Shown in pieces: positions 7,670-17,828 of a DNA stretch of 64,000 nt; position 1 is the first letter of the stretch, and each line of letters begins with the position of its first letter. A program made the position numbers and the translations under genes. The stretch is from an uncultured Dechloromonas sp. (GTDB lineage: Bacteria > Pseudomonadota > Gammaproteobacteria > Burkholderiales > Rhodocyclaceae), in contig NZ_CAMFKO010000002.1 in assembly GCF_945957265.1 (NCBI RefSeq), positions 186,001-250,000 of the forward strand, read 5' to 3'. Under the pieces are notes generated by a model that searched no databases, was not told where the DNA came from, and saw only the letters and a program-made list of their open reading frames with translations.

Positions 7670-9405
7670 GCAAGATATTGATTGTGGTCATGTCGGCATT
7701 GCTGCTGGCCGCGTGCAGCAACCAGCATGCGCGGCGCGGTGACGTTTTCGACCGGGCTGGCCAGGATGTGGGAGCGGCGGTCAACGGCAAGTCGGCGCGT
7801 GCCCCGAGCGATGCGGTCGGGCAGGCGATGGTGCCGCCCCTGCAGATCGAGCAGCCGGTGCCCGCCAAGCCGGAGCCGCGCTTCAACCTGGCGGTCAACA
7901 ATGCGCCGGTTGCCCAGGTGCTGAATGCCCTGGTCTCGGGAACGCAATACAGCGTGCTCTTCCCGCCCGATCTGTCGGGCACGGTCAGCCTCAACCTGAA
8001 GAACACCACGGTGCGCGAGGCGCTCGATACCCTGCGCGATGTCTACGGCTATGCCTACCGCGTCCAGGGCAATCGTATCTTCGTGCAGCCGAATACGGTC
8101 CAGACACGGATGTTCAAGATCAATTACCTGGCCAACCGTCGGGTGGGTTCCAGCGACATGCGCGTGACCGGCAGTTCGCCGACGACCTCGAATCCGATGG
8201 CGAACCAGACGGGGACGAGCACGGCGCCGGTGGTGCCGGGCGGCACGACCGGCGGCATGACGCAGCGCGCCGTGGATAGCGCACGGGTGCAGACGACCTC
8301 GGATTACGATTTCTGGAAGGAACTCGGCCTGGCGCTGAATACCATCGTCGGCAACCTGGATGGTCGCAACGTGATCATCAACCCGACTTCCGGCGTCGTC
8401 CTGGTCAAGGCCTCGCCGGCCGAACTGAAGGGCGTCGAGGATTACCTGAAGGCCACCCAGCTGGTGGTCGAGCGCCAGGTGATGCTGGAAGCCAAGATCA
8501 TCGAGGTTTCGCTCAACGATTCGTACCAGACCGGCATCAACTGGAGCCAGTTCGGCGGTGTCGCCAATCGCTTCTCGCTGGGCGTCTCGGCGCCCAACGC
8601 GGTGCTGGCCGGCTCGGGGACCATCGGTGCCTCGGCCACCGGCATCACCGCCGGGACCGCGGTGGCGGCCCGTCCCGGCAGCAATGGCGCGCTGGCCACC
8701 GGGACGACGGGCAACGGCTTCTTCGGCCTGACCTTCCAGTCGAACAATTTCGCCGCCCTGCTGTCCTTCCTCGAAGGGCAGGGCGACGTGCAGGTACTGT
8801 CCAGCCCGCGTATTGCGACGACCAACAACCAGAAGGCCGTGCTGAAAGTGGGCACCGACGATTATTTCGTCACCGGCATCAGCACCAACGTGACCACCGG
8901 CACGGCCGGCGGCAGCAACGTCGTGACGCCGAACATCACGCTGCAACCCTTCTTCTCGGGCATCGCGCTGGACGTGACGCCGCAGATCGACGACGACGGC
9001 AACATCATCCTGCATGTCCATCCGCAGGTCAGCGTCGTCGCGGAAAAGACCAAGAACGTGAACCTCGGCGACCTGGGGACCTATACCTTGCCGCTGGCCT
9101 CGAGCACCATCAACGAGACCGACAGCATCGTCCGCGTCCAGGATGGCAGCATCGTCGCCATCGGCGGCCTGATGAGCCAGGAGCAGACCACCAGCCGCAA
9201 CGGCCTGCCGGGGATCAGCGGCGTGCCGGGGGTTGGCGCGCTGTTCGGCCAGAAGAGCGTGGTGAACCGCAAGCGCGAACTGGTCATCCTGATGCGCTCG
9301 ACCGTCATCAAGGGCGAGGAATCCTGGCGGACCGCCGCGGGCGACGCCCAGGAACGCATGCAGGCGCTCGATCCGCGCCAGCAACGGAATTTCGAATGGC
9401 AGTAA
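7666..9405 (+). CDS. mshL: MSHA secretin MshL
   Basis: This 579-residue outer-membrane secretin is exported as a lipoprotein, with the lipobox LAAC and Cys at residue 17. A secretin/TonB short N-terminal-like domain lies at about 72-140, an N1-type ring-forming domain at about 215-270 (VIINPTSGVVLVKAS), and the C-terminal secretin beta-barrel region at about 350-560, including GVPGVGALFG. Two low-complexity Gly/Thr/Ala-rich inserts occur at about 169-200 and 310-352. The protein would form the pore through which the MSHA pilus passes, aligned by MshJ/MshK. ATGA overlap with mshK; a 22-base gap to mshM. Confidence 0.92.
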   Translation: MSKILIVVMSALLLAACSNQHARRGDVFDRAGQDVGAAVNGKSARAPSDAVGQAMVPPLQIEQPVPAKPEPRFNLAVNNAPVAQVLNALVSGTQYSVLFPPDLSGTVSLNLKNTTVREALDTLRDVYGYAYRVQGNRIFVQPNTVQTRMFKINYLANRRVGSSDMRVTGSSPTTSNPMANQTGTSTAPVVPGGTTGGMTQRAVDSARVQTTSDYDFWKELGLALNTIVGNLDGRNVIINPTSGVVLVKASPAELKGVEDYLKATQLVVERQVMLEAKIIEVSLNDSYQTGINWSQFGGVANRFSLGVSAPNAVLAGSGTIGASATGITAGTAVAARPGSNGALATGTTGNGFFGLTFQSNNFAALLSFLEGQGDVQVLSSPRIATTNNQKAVLKVGTDDYFVTGISTNVTTGTAGGSNVVTPNITLQPFFSGIALDVTPQIDDDGNIILHVHPQVSVVAEKTKNVNLGDLGTYTLPLASSTINETDSIVRVQDGSIVAIGGLMSQEQTTSRNGLPGISGVPGVGALFGQKSVVNRKRELVILMRSTVIKGEESWRTAAGDAQERMQALDPRQQRNFEWQ

Positions 9406-9427
9406 GCGTCAGCGGGGGCGGTCAGCG

Positions 9428-10255
9428 TTGTATCTCGATCATTTCGGGCTGACCGAGCTGCCCTTCAGCATCACGCCGGATACCAGCTTCACGGTCATCA
9501 CGCGCAGTCATCAGGAAGCGCTCAATACGCTACTCGTCGCGCTGAACAGCGGCGAGGGCTTCATCAAGATCACCGGCGAGGTCGGCACCGGCAAGTCGCT
9601 GCTGTGCCGGCGCCTGCTGCAGGCCCTGCCGGAAGGCAGCGTTTCCGCCTACCTGCCCAATCCCTACCTGGCGCCGCGCACCCTGCTGCTGGCCCTGGCC
9701 GAGGAACTGGGGGTCGCGGTCGATGCCCAGGCCGACGACTACCATCTGCTGAAGAGCGTCAACCTCGCCCTGCTCGGCCATGCCGCAGCCGAGCGGCAGG
9801 TCGTCGTCTGCATCGACGAGGCGCAGGCCATGCCGCTGGAGACGCTGGAGTCCCTGCGCCTGCTCTCCAACCTGGAGACGGAAAAGCGCAAGCTGCTGCA
9901 AATCATTCTTTTCGGTCAGCCCGAACTCGACCGCAAGCTGGCCGAACCCTCGGTACGCCAGCTGCTTCAGCGCATCGCCTTTCATTACCGGCTGGGCGGG
10001 CTCGCCCGCGAGGAAGTGGCGAATTATCTGGCGCACCGGATGCGGGTGGCCGGCTATCGCGGCGAAAGCCTGTTCGGCCCGCGCGCCGTCCGCAGCCTGC
10101 ACCGGGCCAGTCGCGGCACGCCGCGCCTGCTCAACATCCTGGCGCACAAGGCGCTGCTGGCGGTCTATGGCGAAGGCAAGCATGCCGTCGGCGCCAGGCA
10201 CGTACGGCAGGCGGCCGGCGATACCGAGGGTGCCGCGTCGACCGGATGGTGGTGA
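9428..10255 (+). CDS. mshM: MSHA ATPase-like protein MshM (ExeA/GspA type)
   Basis: This 275-residue AAA+ protein of the ExeA/GspA family starts with YLDHFGLTELPFSI, a standard beginning for the family. Walker A is GEVGTGKS at residues 50-57 and Walker B is VVVCIDEAQ at about 125-133. The start codon is TTG at 9428, preceded by a GGGGGCGG-type purine stretch; no ATG fits the family N-terminus. MshM-like ATPases are thought to remodel peptidoglycan-associated assembly of the secretin. It is not the pilus extension motor, which would be MshE. It lies one base before mshN. Confidence 0.85.
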   Translation: MYLDHFGLTELPFSITPDTSFTVITRSHQEALNTLLVALNSGEGFIKITGEVGTGKSLLCRRLLQALPEGSVSAYLPNPYLAPRTLLLALAEELGVAVDAQADDYHLLKSVNLALLGHAAAERQVVVCIDEAQAMPLETLESLRLLSNLETEKRKLLQIILFGQPELDRKLAEPSVRQLLQRIAFHYRLGGLAREEVANYLAHRMRVAGYRGESLFGPRAVRSLHRASRGTPRLLNILAHKALLAVYGEGKHAVGARHVRQAAGDTEGAASTGWW

Positions 10256-10256
10256 A

Positions 10257-11312
10257 ATGAGCCTGATCAACGACATGCTGCGCAATCTCGAGGCCAAGCG
10301 CCCCGACGACCTGGCGCGCCAGAGCCTGCAGCGGGAAATCCGCTCGCTGCCCCCGGAAAAAAAGGGGCAAGGCAAAAAACTTCTGCTGCTCTCCGTGGGC
10401 GGGCTGGCGGTGGCGGGGGCCGTTGCCGTCCATCAGGCCGGGCTGCTGGACACCGCGCCGCCGGCGGTCGCACCACCGCCGCCGCCACCGGCCGTGCTGG
10501 TCGCGCCGCCGCCGCTTGTCGCACCGACGCCTGCGCCGCAAGCCACGCCGGGCGATGCCGCCATGCCGGCCGACGAGAATCTTAGGCTTTCCTCCAACCT
10601 GGCCGTCGTCCCGCTGCCCGCGGCGCCCGTGCTGGGCGTGCCCGATCCCGTCGCCCCGTCGCCTCCCGCCGCACCGGCCAAGGCCGAACCGGCTCCGGCC
10701 TCAGCGCCGGCCGGTCCGGTCCGGATCGAGAAAAGCCCGGTTGCGGCCACGCCGCGCGATCGGGCCGATGCCGAATACCGCAAGGCCGAAACGGCGCTCG
10801 CCTCCGGGCGCAGCGGCGAAGTGCTCGACGGCATGCGGGCCGCGCTGAAGATCGACCCGGCCTATGTCCAGGTACGCCAGGCATTGCTCCGCCAATTGCT
10901 CGACATGCGACGCATGGACGACGCGATGGCCGTTCTGCAGGAGGGCGTCGATCTGATGCCGGCGCAGACCGGCTGGGCGATGTCGCTGGCTCGCCTGCAA
11001 CTGGAGCATGGCGATCTGGCGGCGGCCGACCGTACCCTGGCCCGCTCCCAGGCCTATGCCGAGGCCAATGCCGACTACGCCGGTTTCCAGGGGCATCTGA
11101 AATCCCGTCTTGGGGCGCATCGGCAGGCTGCCGCGCATTACCAGCGAGCCTCCCGCCTGGTGCCCAACGAAGGGCGCTGGTGGCTGGGCCTTGGCCTGGC
11201 GCTCGAGGCCGACGGCCGGGTGCCCGAGGCCCGGGACGCGCTGCGCCGGGCATTGGCCGCCGGGTCGCTGAATGCCGAGCTGTCGGCCGTCGCCGAGCAG
11301 CATTTGCGCTAG
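10257..11312 (+). CDS. mshN: TPR protein MshN
   Basis: The start at 10257, one base after the mshM stop, gives 351 residues. The N-terminus SLINDMLRNLEAKRP is characteristic of MshN. A membrane anchor lies at about 41-60, followed by an exceptionally Pro/Ala-rich linker (about 66-170, including PPPPPP) and then tandem tetratricopeptide helices (about 185-350). The topology puts the TPR domain in the periplasm, where it may scaffold the assembly. An A7 run spans codons 36-38. A candidate terminator follows at 11326-11351, so this is probably the end of the MSHA transcript. Confidence 0.8.
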   Translation: MSLINDMLRNLEAKRPDDLARQSLQREIRSLPPEKKGQGKKLLLLSVGGLAVAGAVAVHQAGLLDTAPPAVAPPPPPPAVLVAPPPLVAPTPAPQATPGDAAMPADENLRLSSNLAVVPLPAAPVLGVPDPVAPSPPAAPAKAEPAPASAPAGPVRIEKSPVAATPRDRADAEYRKAETALASGRSGEVLDGMRAALKIDPAYVQVRQALLRQLLDMRRMDDAMAVLQEGVDLMPAQTGWAMSLARLQLEHGDLAAADRTLARSQAYAEANADYAGFQGHLKSRLGAHRQAAAHYQRASRLVPNEGRWWLGLGLALEADGRVPEARDALRRALAAGSLNAELSAVAEQHLR

Positions 11313-11325
11313 GCCGGGCCGGTCG

Positions 11326-11351
11326 GCCGTGCGCCATGACGGCGGTTTTTT
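11326..11351 (+). terminator. candidate intrinsic terminator after mshN
   Basis: GCCGT (11326-11330) pairs with ACGGC (11339-11343) around an 8-base loop and is followed by GG and six T. The stem is short, so strength is uncertain, but the position 14 bases after the last msh gene fits. Confidence 0.45.
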
Positions 11352-11546
11352 CCGGTTGCCGTGAATTTGCTCACGGACTGACATTGTCATTTTTTGCTAT
11401 AACGTCGGAAGTTCAGGACCGATGCATCGCCGCCGGGTGGCGTGTCGATCCGTGACATTCCTTGCAACCCAACCTGGCTGCCGGATTGTCGCTTCCGCCA
11501 GGCGGAACCGACGGATCGCGGCGGCGCAAACCAGCGAAACGACAAC

Positions 11547-12176
11547 ATGACCCAACTTCCCTTCAAGCTGCGCTCGACCATGCTGGGCCTTGCCCTGGCC
11601 ACGGCATCGATCGCCGCGCAAGCCGCATTGATCACCTACGAGGTGCGCGGCATCAGCAACGCCTCCTTCGGCGACTATCGTGCCGGATGGTCGGCGCAGG
11701 GTTCGAGCATCGCCAGTACCACGCCGGGCAATTTCTCCGGCCTGGTCGGCGCCAACAACAGCTACGACCACCTGCGCGTCGATTTCTCTGTCGGCAGCGC
11801 CTTCGCCGGCGGTGCGCTGGCCTTCCAGCTGGCGCCTGATGCCGCTTACGGCGGCGCCTTGTACTTCGACGGCGTACTGCTCGGCGCCAACGCCACCGAC
11901 CTGTGGTGGGGCGGCAACTGGAATGCCTTGTCCGAACTCCTGGTGGGCAGCGTGACCAATCTGTCGGCGGGCAATCACACGCTGGACGCATATTGGGCCG
12001 AGGGCTGCTGCAATGGCGGGCAGGCCGGTCGTTTCAGCGTGAATGGCGGCGCCTGGCAGAACCTGTCGGTCGCCAACCTCGACCGTCTCGCGGTGCCGGA
12101 ACCGGGTTCGCTGGCCTTGTTCGGTCTGGGCATTGCCGGACTGATGGCCGGGCGCCGGGCTCGTCGCCAGGCGTAA
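11547..12176 (+). CDS. PEP-CTERM sorted secreted protein
   Basis: From the start at 11547 this is a 209-residue exported protein: signal peptide about 1-27 (ALATASIAAQAA), a beta-rich mature region, and a C-terminal PEP-CTERM sorting signal at 183-209 with VPEPGS, a hydrophobic helix and a basic tail (RRARRQ). The signal is normally processed by an exosortase (EpsH/XrtA family), and such proteins are associated with exopolysaccharide and biofilm matrix. A CC pair at residues 154-155 in EGCCNGG recalls the CCxG-type PEP-CTERM group, though I cannot confirm membership. The 234-base upstream region shows no convincing promoter. No exosortase is in the window. Confidence 0.85.
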   Translation: MTQLPFKLRSTMLGLALATASIAAQAALITYEVRGISNASFGDYRAGWSAQGSSIASTTPGNFSGLVGANNSYDHLRVDFSVGSAFAGGALAFQLAPDAAYGGALYFDGVLLGANATDLWWGGNWNALSELLVGSVTNLSAGNHTLDAYWAEGCCNGGQAGRFSVNGGAWQNLSVANLDRLAVPEPGSLALFGLGIAGLMAGRRARRQA

Positions 12177-12233
12177 GCGCCGGGTATGGCGGCGGCCGCT
12201 CTGCCGTCGCCGCAGCCTGCGTCATACCCCTTG

Positions 12234-12268
12234 AAGTGCCCGCAAGTGAAAGCTTGCGGGCATTTTGC
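12234..12268 (+). terminator. intrinsic terminator after the PEP-CTERM gene
   Basis: GCCCGCAAG (12238-12246) and CTTGCGGGC (12253-12261) form a perfect 9-bp stem with a 6-base loop, extended by a few A-T/G-T pairs, and end in ATTTTG. It separates the PEP-CTERM gene from the convergent YjdF-like gene. It may act weakly in the other direction too. Confidence 0.75.
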
Positions 12269-12283
12269 CGTTTGTCCGGACGA

Positions 12284-12901
12284 TCAGTCGCGGGCGGTAA
12301 GGCGGGCCAGTTGCCGGTCGTGCATGCCGCTCAGCAGGGCGATGGCGCTTGTCGAGCCGATCAGGGCCATGAACATGTCGGACTGGGTGTCCCACGGGTC
12401 GCCCTGGGTGCCGAGAAACTCGTCGGCGCCCTGGCCCATGATCAGGGCCGCGGCCCATTCGATCAGTTCGTAGCTGGCGCTGATCGCCATGGCGATGCAG
12501 ACGCACAGGAATGCCGTCATCCGGCGGCCGGCCACGTGCTGCCCGCGTATCAGTATTTCCCGGGCGATCAGTGCCGGCACGAAGCCCTGCATGAAGTGGC
12601 CGATCTTGTCGTACGGGTTGCGCGCGGTCCCCAGGAGATCCTGCAGCCAGAAGCCGAACGGCACGTGGGCGTAGGTGTAGGCGCCGCCGGCAATCAGGAC
12701 CAGCGCGTGGAGGGCGATCAGGACGGCGAGCAGCATGGTCAGCGGGTAGCTGCGCCGGGTCAGGATCAGCAGGGGCAGGGCGATGATGACCGGGGCCACC
12801 TCCATCAGCCAGGTCGGCCGGTCGTGGGGGGCGATGCCCGAAACCAGCAGCGCGGCGACGACGAGGGCGGCGAGCGCGGCGTTGAGCGTATCGCGCCGCA
12901 T
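12284..12901 (-). CDS. YjdF-like inner membrane protein (DUF2238)
   Basis: This is a 205-residue polytopic membrane protein with about six hydrophobic segments. It carries the family-typical pattern YDKIGHFMQGFVPAL and SYELIEWAAAL, which place conserved His, Asp and Glu residues near the membrane, and a WDTQSDMFMALIG segment. These match DUF2238/YjdF. The biochemical function of the family is not established. It starts 4 bases after recQ and is the last gene of the minus-strand run. Confidence 0.8.
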   Translation of the reverse strand: MRRDTLNAALAALVVAALLVSGIAPHDRPTWLMEVAPVIIALPLLILTRRSYPLTMLLAVLIALHALVLIAGGAYTYAHVPFGFWLQDLLGTARNPYDKIGHFMQGFVPALIAREILIRGQHVAGRRMTAFLCVCIAMAISASYELIEWAAALIMGQGADEFLGTQGDPWDTQSDMFMALIGSTSAIALLSGMHDRQLARLTARD

Positions 12902-12905
12902 CGTA

Positions 12906-14720
<1,815 letters not shown>

Positions 14721-14722
14721 GC

Positions 14723-15451
14723 TCAGTTTTCCGGCAGGATGGCCACGCGGTTCAGCGTCTCGCCGTCCCAAAGCAGGGCTTCGCCACGATCTTCGTGCCA
14801 GTCGGCGAGCACCCAGCGCTCGACGTGGATGCCGTCGACGATGTGGTCATGGGTCGCGGCGCGGTGAGTGTGGCCGTGGATGAAGGTGGTGTAGCCGTGG
14901 TCGCGCAGGAAGTCGTCGGTGGCGGCCGCTTGCAGGTCGGCGTAGATGTAGCTGTCGTCGCGTTTGCGGCGGCCGCTGCGCCAGCGGATATAGCGGCCGA
15001 GCAGGCTGCGCAGGAAGCGCGGCTTGGCGCGCATTTTCCGCTGCCATTCGGGGTCGCGGACCTTGGCGCGATAGGCCTGGTAGGCCAGGTCGTCGAGGCA
15101 CAGGGCGTCGCCGTGGGAGAGCACGAACGACCATTCGGGCAGCGCCAGGTCGTAGGGGTCGGGCAGCAGACTGGCGCCGGCGGCCTGGGCGAACTGTTCG
15201 CCGAGCGCGAAATCGCGGTTGCCGTGCATGATGAAGATCTTCAGCCCGGCATCGCTGGCGGCGCGCAGCGCGGCGGTGATCGTGTTGTGGTACGGATCGT
15301 CGATGTCGTCGCCGACCCAGACCTCGAACAGGTCGCCGAGGATGTACAGGGCCTCGGCCTGGCGGGCGCGGCCGGCCAAAAAGCGGAGGAACAAAGCAGT
15401 CGCCCCGGGTGACCGGGGCGACAGGTGCAGATCGGAGATGAAGAAGATCAA
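14723..15451 (-). CDS. lpxH: UDP-2,3-diacylglucosamine diphosphatase LpxH
   Basis: This 242-residue calcineurin-like metallophosphoesterase hydrolyses UDP-2,3-diacylglucosamine to lipid X, the fourth step of lipid A synthesis, at the inner membrane face. Metal-binding motifs are seen in order: ISDLHL, GDLFE, GNRDF, SHGD and HGHTH. The start is a TTG at 15451 that overlaps the ppiB stop (TTGA) and gives FFISDLHLS right at the N-terminus and the usual length near 240. A long in-frame extension to 15751 lies inside ppiB and was rejected. Confidence 0.93.
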   Translation of the reverse strand: MIFFISDLHLSPRSPGATALFLRFLAGRARQAEALYILGDLFEVWVGDDIDDPYHNTITAALRAASDAGLKIFIMHGNRDFALGEQFAQAAGASLLPDPYDLALPEWSFVLSHGDALCLDDLAYQAYRAKVRDPEWQRKMRAKPRFLRSLLGRYIRWRSGRRKRDDSYIYADLQAAATDDFLRDHGYTTFIHGHTHRAATHDHIVDGIHVERWVLADWHEDRGEALLWDGETLNRVAILPEN

Positions 15452-15945
15452 ACGATCTCGGCCTTCTCGATGATCACGTCTTCCTTCGGCACGTCCTGGT
15501 GGAAGCCCTTGTTGCCGGTGGCGACGGCGCGGATCTTGTCGACCACGTCCAGGCCCTCGGTCACTTCGCCGAACACGCAGTAGCCCCAGCCCTGGCCGGA
15601 CGGCGCCTTGAAGTCGAGGAAATCGTTGTCCACGACGTTGATGAAGAACTGGGCGGTGGCCGAGTGCGGATCGTTGGTGCGGGCCATGGCGATGCTGCCG
15701 CGCTTGTTCTTTAGGCCGTTGGCGGCCTCGTTCTCGATCGGTGCCTGGCATTCCTTCTGGTTCATGCCCGGCTCCATGCCGCCGCCCTGGATCATGAAGT
15801 TCTTGATGACGCGGTGGAAGACGGTGTTGTCGTAGTGGCCGGCTTCGACGTAGGAGATGAAGTTGGCGACCGTCTTCGGCGCTTTTTCGGCGTCCAGCTT
15901 GAGGGTGATGGCGCCGTGGTTGGTGGTCAGTTTGACTTGGGACAT
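15448..15945 (-). CDS. ppiB: cytoplasmic peptidyl-prolyl isomerase PpiB
   Basis: This 165-residue cyclophilin without a signal peptide catalyses cis-trans isomerisation of X-Pro bonds in the cytoplasm. Core motifs are [23 protein letters not shown] and FGEV, containing the catalytic Arg and the hydrophobic pocket. It lies 12 bases after the periplasmic paralogue ppiA and overlaps lpxH by 4 bases. The two cyclophilins are clearly homologous, so the pair may be an old tandem duplication. Confidence 0.93.
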   Translation of the reverse strand: MSQVKLTTNHGAITLKLDAEKAPKTVANFISYVEAGHYDNTVFHRVIKNFMIQGGGMEPGMNQKECQAPIENEAANGLKNKRGSIAMARTNDPHSATAQFFINVVDNDFLDFKAPSGQGWGYCVFGEVTEGLDVVDKIRAVATGNKGFHQDVPKEDVIIEKAEIV

Positions 15946-15957
15946 GGTTGGTGAGCC

Positions 15958-16530
15958 TTACTTTTCAGAGATGATCTTGACGTTCTGGATGACGACCGGG
16001 GTGGTCGGCACGTTTTCGTAGTAGCCAGCGTTGCCGGTCGGCACCTTGGCGATCTTGTCGATGACTTCCATGCCCTGCGTGACCTTGCCGAAGACGGCAT
16101 AGCCCCAGCTGCGGCCATCGGCCGGCGAGCGATGGTTGAGGAAGTCGTTGTTCTTGAGGTTGACGAAGAACTGCACCCGCGCCGAGTGCGGGTCCTGCGT
16201 GCGGGCCATGGCGACGGTGCCGCGGTCGTTGGTCAGGCCGTTGGTCGCTTCGTTCGGCAGGGCCGGGGTGCGGGTCTTCTTTTCTTCCATCGACGAATTG
16301 AAGCCGCCGCCCTGGATCATGAAGCCGTCGATCACGCGGTGGAAGACGGTGGCTTCGTAGAAACCGTGCTTGGCGTTGTAGAGGAACATCTCGACGGTCT
16401 TCGGCGCCTTGTCCGGATACAGCTCGAGCGTGAACTTGCCGAGATTGGTGGTCATCTCGACCGTCGGATTGGCCCAGGCGAGGGCCGAGGCGAGCAGGCC
16501 GGCGGCGAGCAGGGAGACTTTCTTCAACAT
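15958..16530 (-). CDS. ppiA: periplasmic peptidyl-prolyl isomerase (cyclophilin)
   Basis: This is a 190-residue cyclophilin with a signal peptide ([20 protein letters not shown]) and a mature start at NPTVEMTTN. The catalytic core has [13 protein letters not shown] and [10 protein letters not shown]. It would assist folding in the periplasm. The start at 16530 shares one base with the upstream stop (TGATG). A longer open frame upstream overlaps the L,D-transpeptidase and carries no cyclophilin features. Its place behind two envelope genes fits a periplasmic role. Confidence 0.92.
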   Translation of the reverse strand: MLKKVSLLAAGLLASALAWANPTVEMTTNLGKFTLELYPDKAPKTVEMFLYNAKHGFYEATVFHRVIDGFMIQGGGFNSSMEEKKTRTPALPNEATNGLTNDRGTVAMARTQDPHSARVQFFVNLKNNDFLNHRSPADGRSWGYAVFGKVTQGMEVIDKIAKVPTGNAGYYENVPTTPVVIQNVKIISEK

Positions 16531-17828
16531 CAGGCACTTCCTTCGTAAATGATTTTCCACTTGCCGTCTTCGCGCAGCCAGTACTGGCGCTTCTTCATCT
16601 GGTTGTCGAGGTTGTTGCTGCGATAGTCCTGGTCGAAAGTGACCACGACCACCTCTTCCTTGCCCGGATTGCGGAGGACGGAGAGGTTGTTGACCTTGAC
16701 CTTGATCCATTCCTTGCTGGCGTTGACCTGCTTCTTCTGGGTCGAGAACTCGTCGAAATTCTGGTCGCCGGACTTGAAGCGCTTCGAATAATGGCTCAGG
16801 TAACGGCCGGTATCGCGGCTTTCCCAGTCGGCGCGCCAACTGTCGATGGTCTTGTTCAGCTCGTCGCGTTCGCGGTTCCAGTCGTCGAGCGACAGCCACT
16901 CGACGGAATCGCTGATGATCACCGGCGTCAGGCCGACCTGCAGGTTCCTGGCGACGACATCGAGATCCTGGTTGGTCAGCACGACGCAGCCGTCGGAGGC
17001 GCGCGGCGGGCGGGCGAAGGTGTCGGACGGCGTGCCGTGCAGCCAGATGCCGCTGCCGCCGCGCCCCTGGCGCTTGTCCCATTCGTTCGGGTAGTTGAGC
17101 GGGTAGGCGCCGCTGCCGTAGAGGTCGGCCAGCTTCTGCCTGGGCAGGTTGGCGGTGACGTGATAGACCCCGATCGGCGTCTTCTTGTCGCCTTCGACCT
17201 GCTTCTCGGCGCCCAGCTTGCCTTGCGTGACGTAGTAGTCGGCGACGAAGCGCGGGCGGCCGCCGTTCTTGCGGTCGTTTTCGTAGAGATAGAGGCGCGA
17301 GCGCTTGGTATCCACAACGATGGCGTAGCGCTGGCCCTGTTCCATCTGCAGCAGGTAGCGCGGCACGAAGTCGGCCGGCGGCTTTTCGCGGTAGGCCTTG
17401 AGGCGGACCAGCGCCTCGGCGCGCAGGTCGGCGACCTTGTCGGCCGGCGCATCGCTGAGCGCGCCGAAGGTCTGGATCGGGTGGGCCTTGGCCAGCAGCA
17501 GGTCGCCCTTGATCAGGTTGGCCAGGCGGTAGTTCGGGTGCTGGCGCAGCAGCGCCTCGGTCAGCTGCAAGGCGTTGCCGAGCCGGTTGGCTTCGATTTC
17601 GGCGAAGATGCGGGCCAGCGTTTCCTCGGGGCCGGCATCGGAAACGACGGAGGCGAACGGCGAGGTGGCGTTCAGCGCATCGGTCGCATTGCGTGCCAGC
17701 GCATTGGCGGCCGCCGGCGCGTTGCCGGACGGCCTGGAATCTCCCGGTTTGTCGGACAGCTTGGCCACGGCTCCCGCGGTGACGGTCGCTGCCAGGGTCA
17801 GCAGGAGATAGCGCAGCTTGATTCTCAC
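16530..17828 (-). CDS. L,D-transpeptidase (YkuD) with C-terminal NTF2-like domain
   Basis: From a GTG start at 17828 that overlaps the upstream stop (GTGA), this is a 432-residue protein with an N-terminal hydrophobic anchor (about 5-22), a TPR-like helical part, a YkuD catalytic domain (about 165-310) and a C-terminal NTF2/SnoaL-like domain (about 320-430). The YkuD motif is complete: HGTP with His264 and SDGC with the nucleophile Cys281. Family members make 3-3 peptidoglycan crosslinks or attach lipoproteins. The arrangement resembles what is called the Cds6 family, recalled rather than checked. An upstream ATG at 17855 overlaps the TPR gene by 31 bases and is less likely. Confidence 0.85.
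   Translation of the reverse strand: MRIKLRYLLLTLAATVTAGAVAKLSDKPGDSRPSGNAPAAANALARNATDALNATSPFASVVSDAGPEETLARIFAEIEANRLGNALQLTEALLRQHPNYRLANLIKGDLLLAKAHPIQTFGALSDAPADKVADLRAEALVRLKAYREKPPADFVPRYLLQMEQGQRYAIVVDTKRSRLYLYENDRKNGGRPRFVADYYVTQGKLGAEKQVEGDKKTPIGVYHVTANLPRQKLADLYGSGAYPLNYPNEWDKRQGRGGSGIWLHGTPSDTFARPPRASDGCVVLTNQDLDVVARNLQVGLTPVIISDSVEWLSLDDWNRERDELNKTIDSWRADWESRDTGRYLSHYSKRFKSGDQNFDEFSTQKKQVNASKEWIKVKVNNLSVLRNPGKEEVVVVTFDQDYRSNNLDNQMKKRQYWLREDGKWKIIYEGSA

Noticed and set aside
10355..10380. A AAA AAG slippery run in mshN that might give programmed -1 frameshifting or phase variation
   Set aside because: No stable downstream structure was recognised, and the gene reads through intact; an A7 run alone is weak evidence.
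11352..11546. Promoter for the PEP-CTERM gene near TGACATTGTCA and TATAAC
   Set aside because: Spacings are wrong for sigma-70 (14 bases) and for sigma-54; no convincing promoter could be assigned.
15452..15751. 100-codon N-terminal extension of lpxH
   Set aside because: It lies inside ppiB and moves the metal motif ISDLHL far from the N-terminus, unlike the family.
16531..17082. Longer N-terminus for ppiA
   Set aside because: The in-frame extension lies within the L,D-transpeptidase gene and would bury the clear signal peptide.
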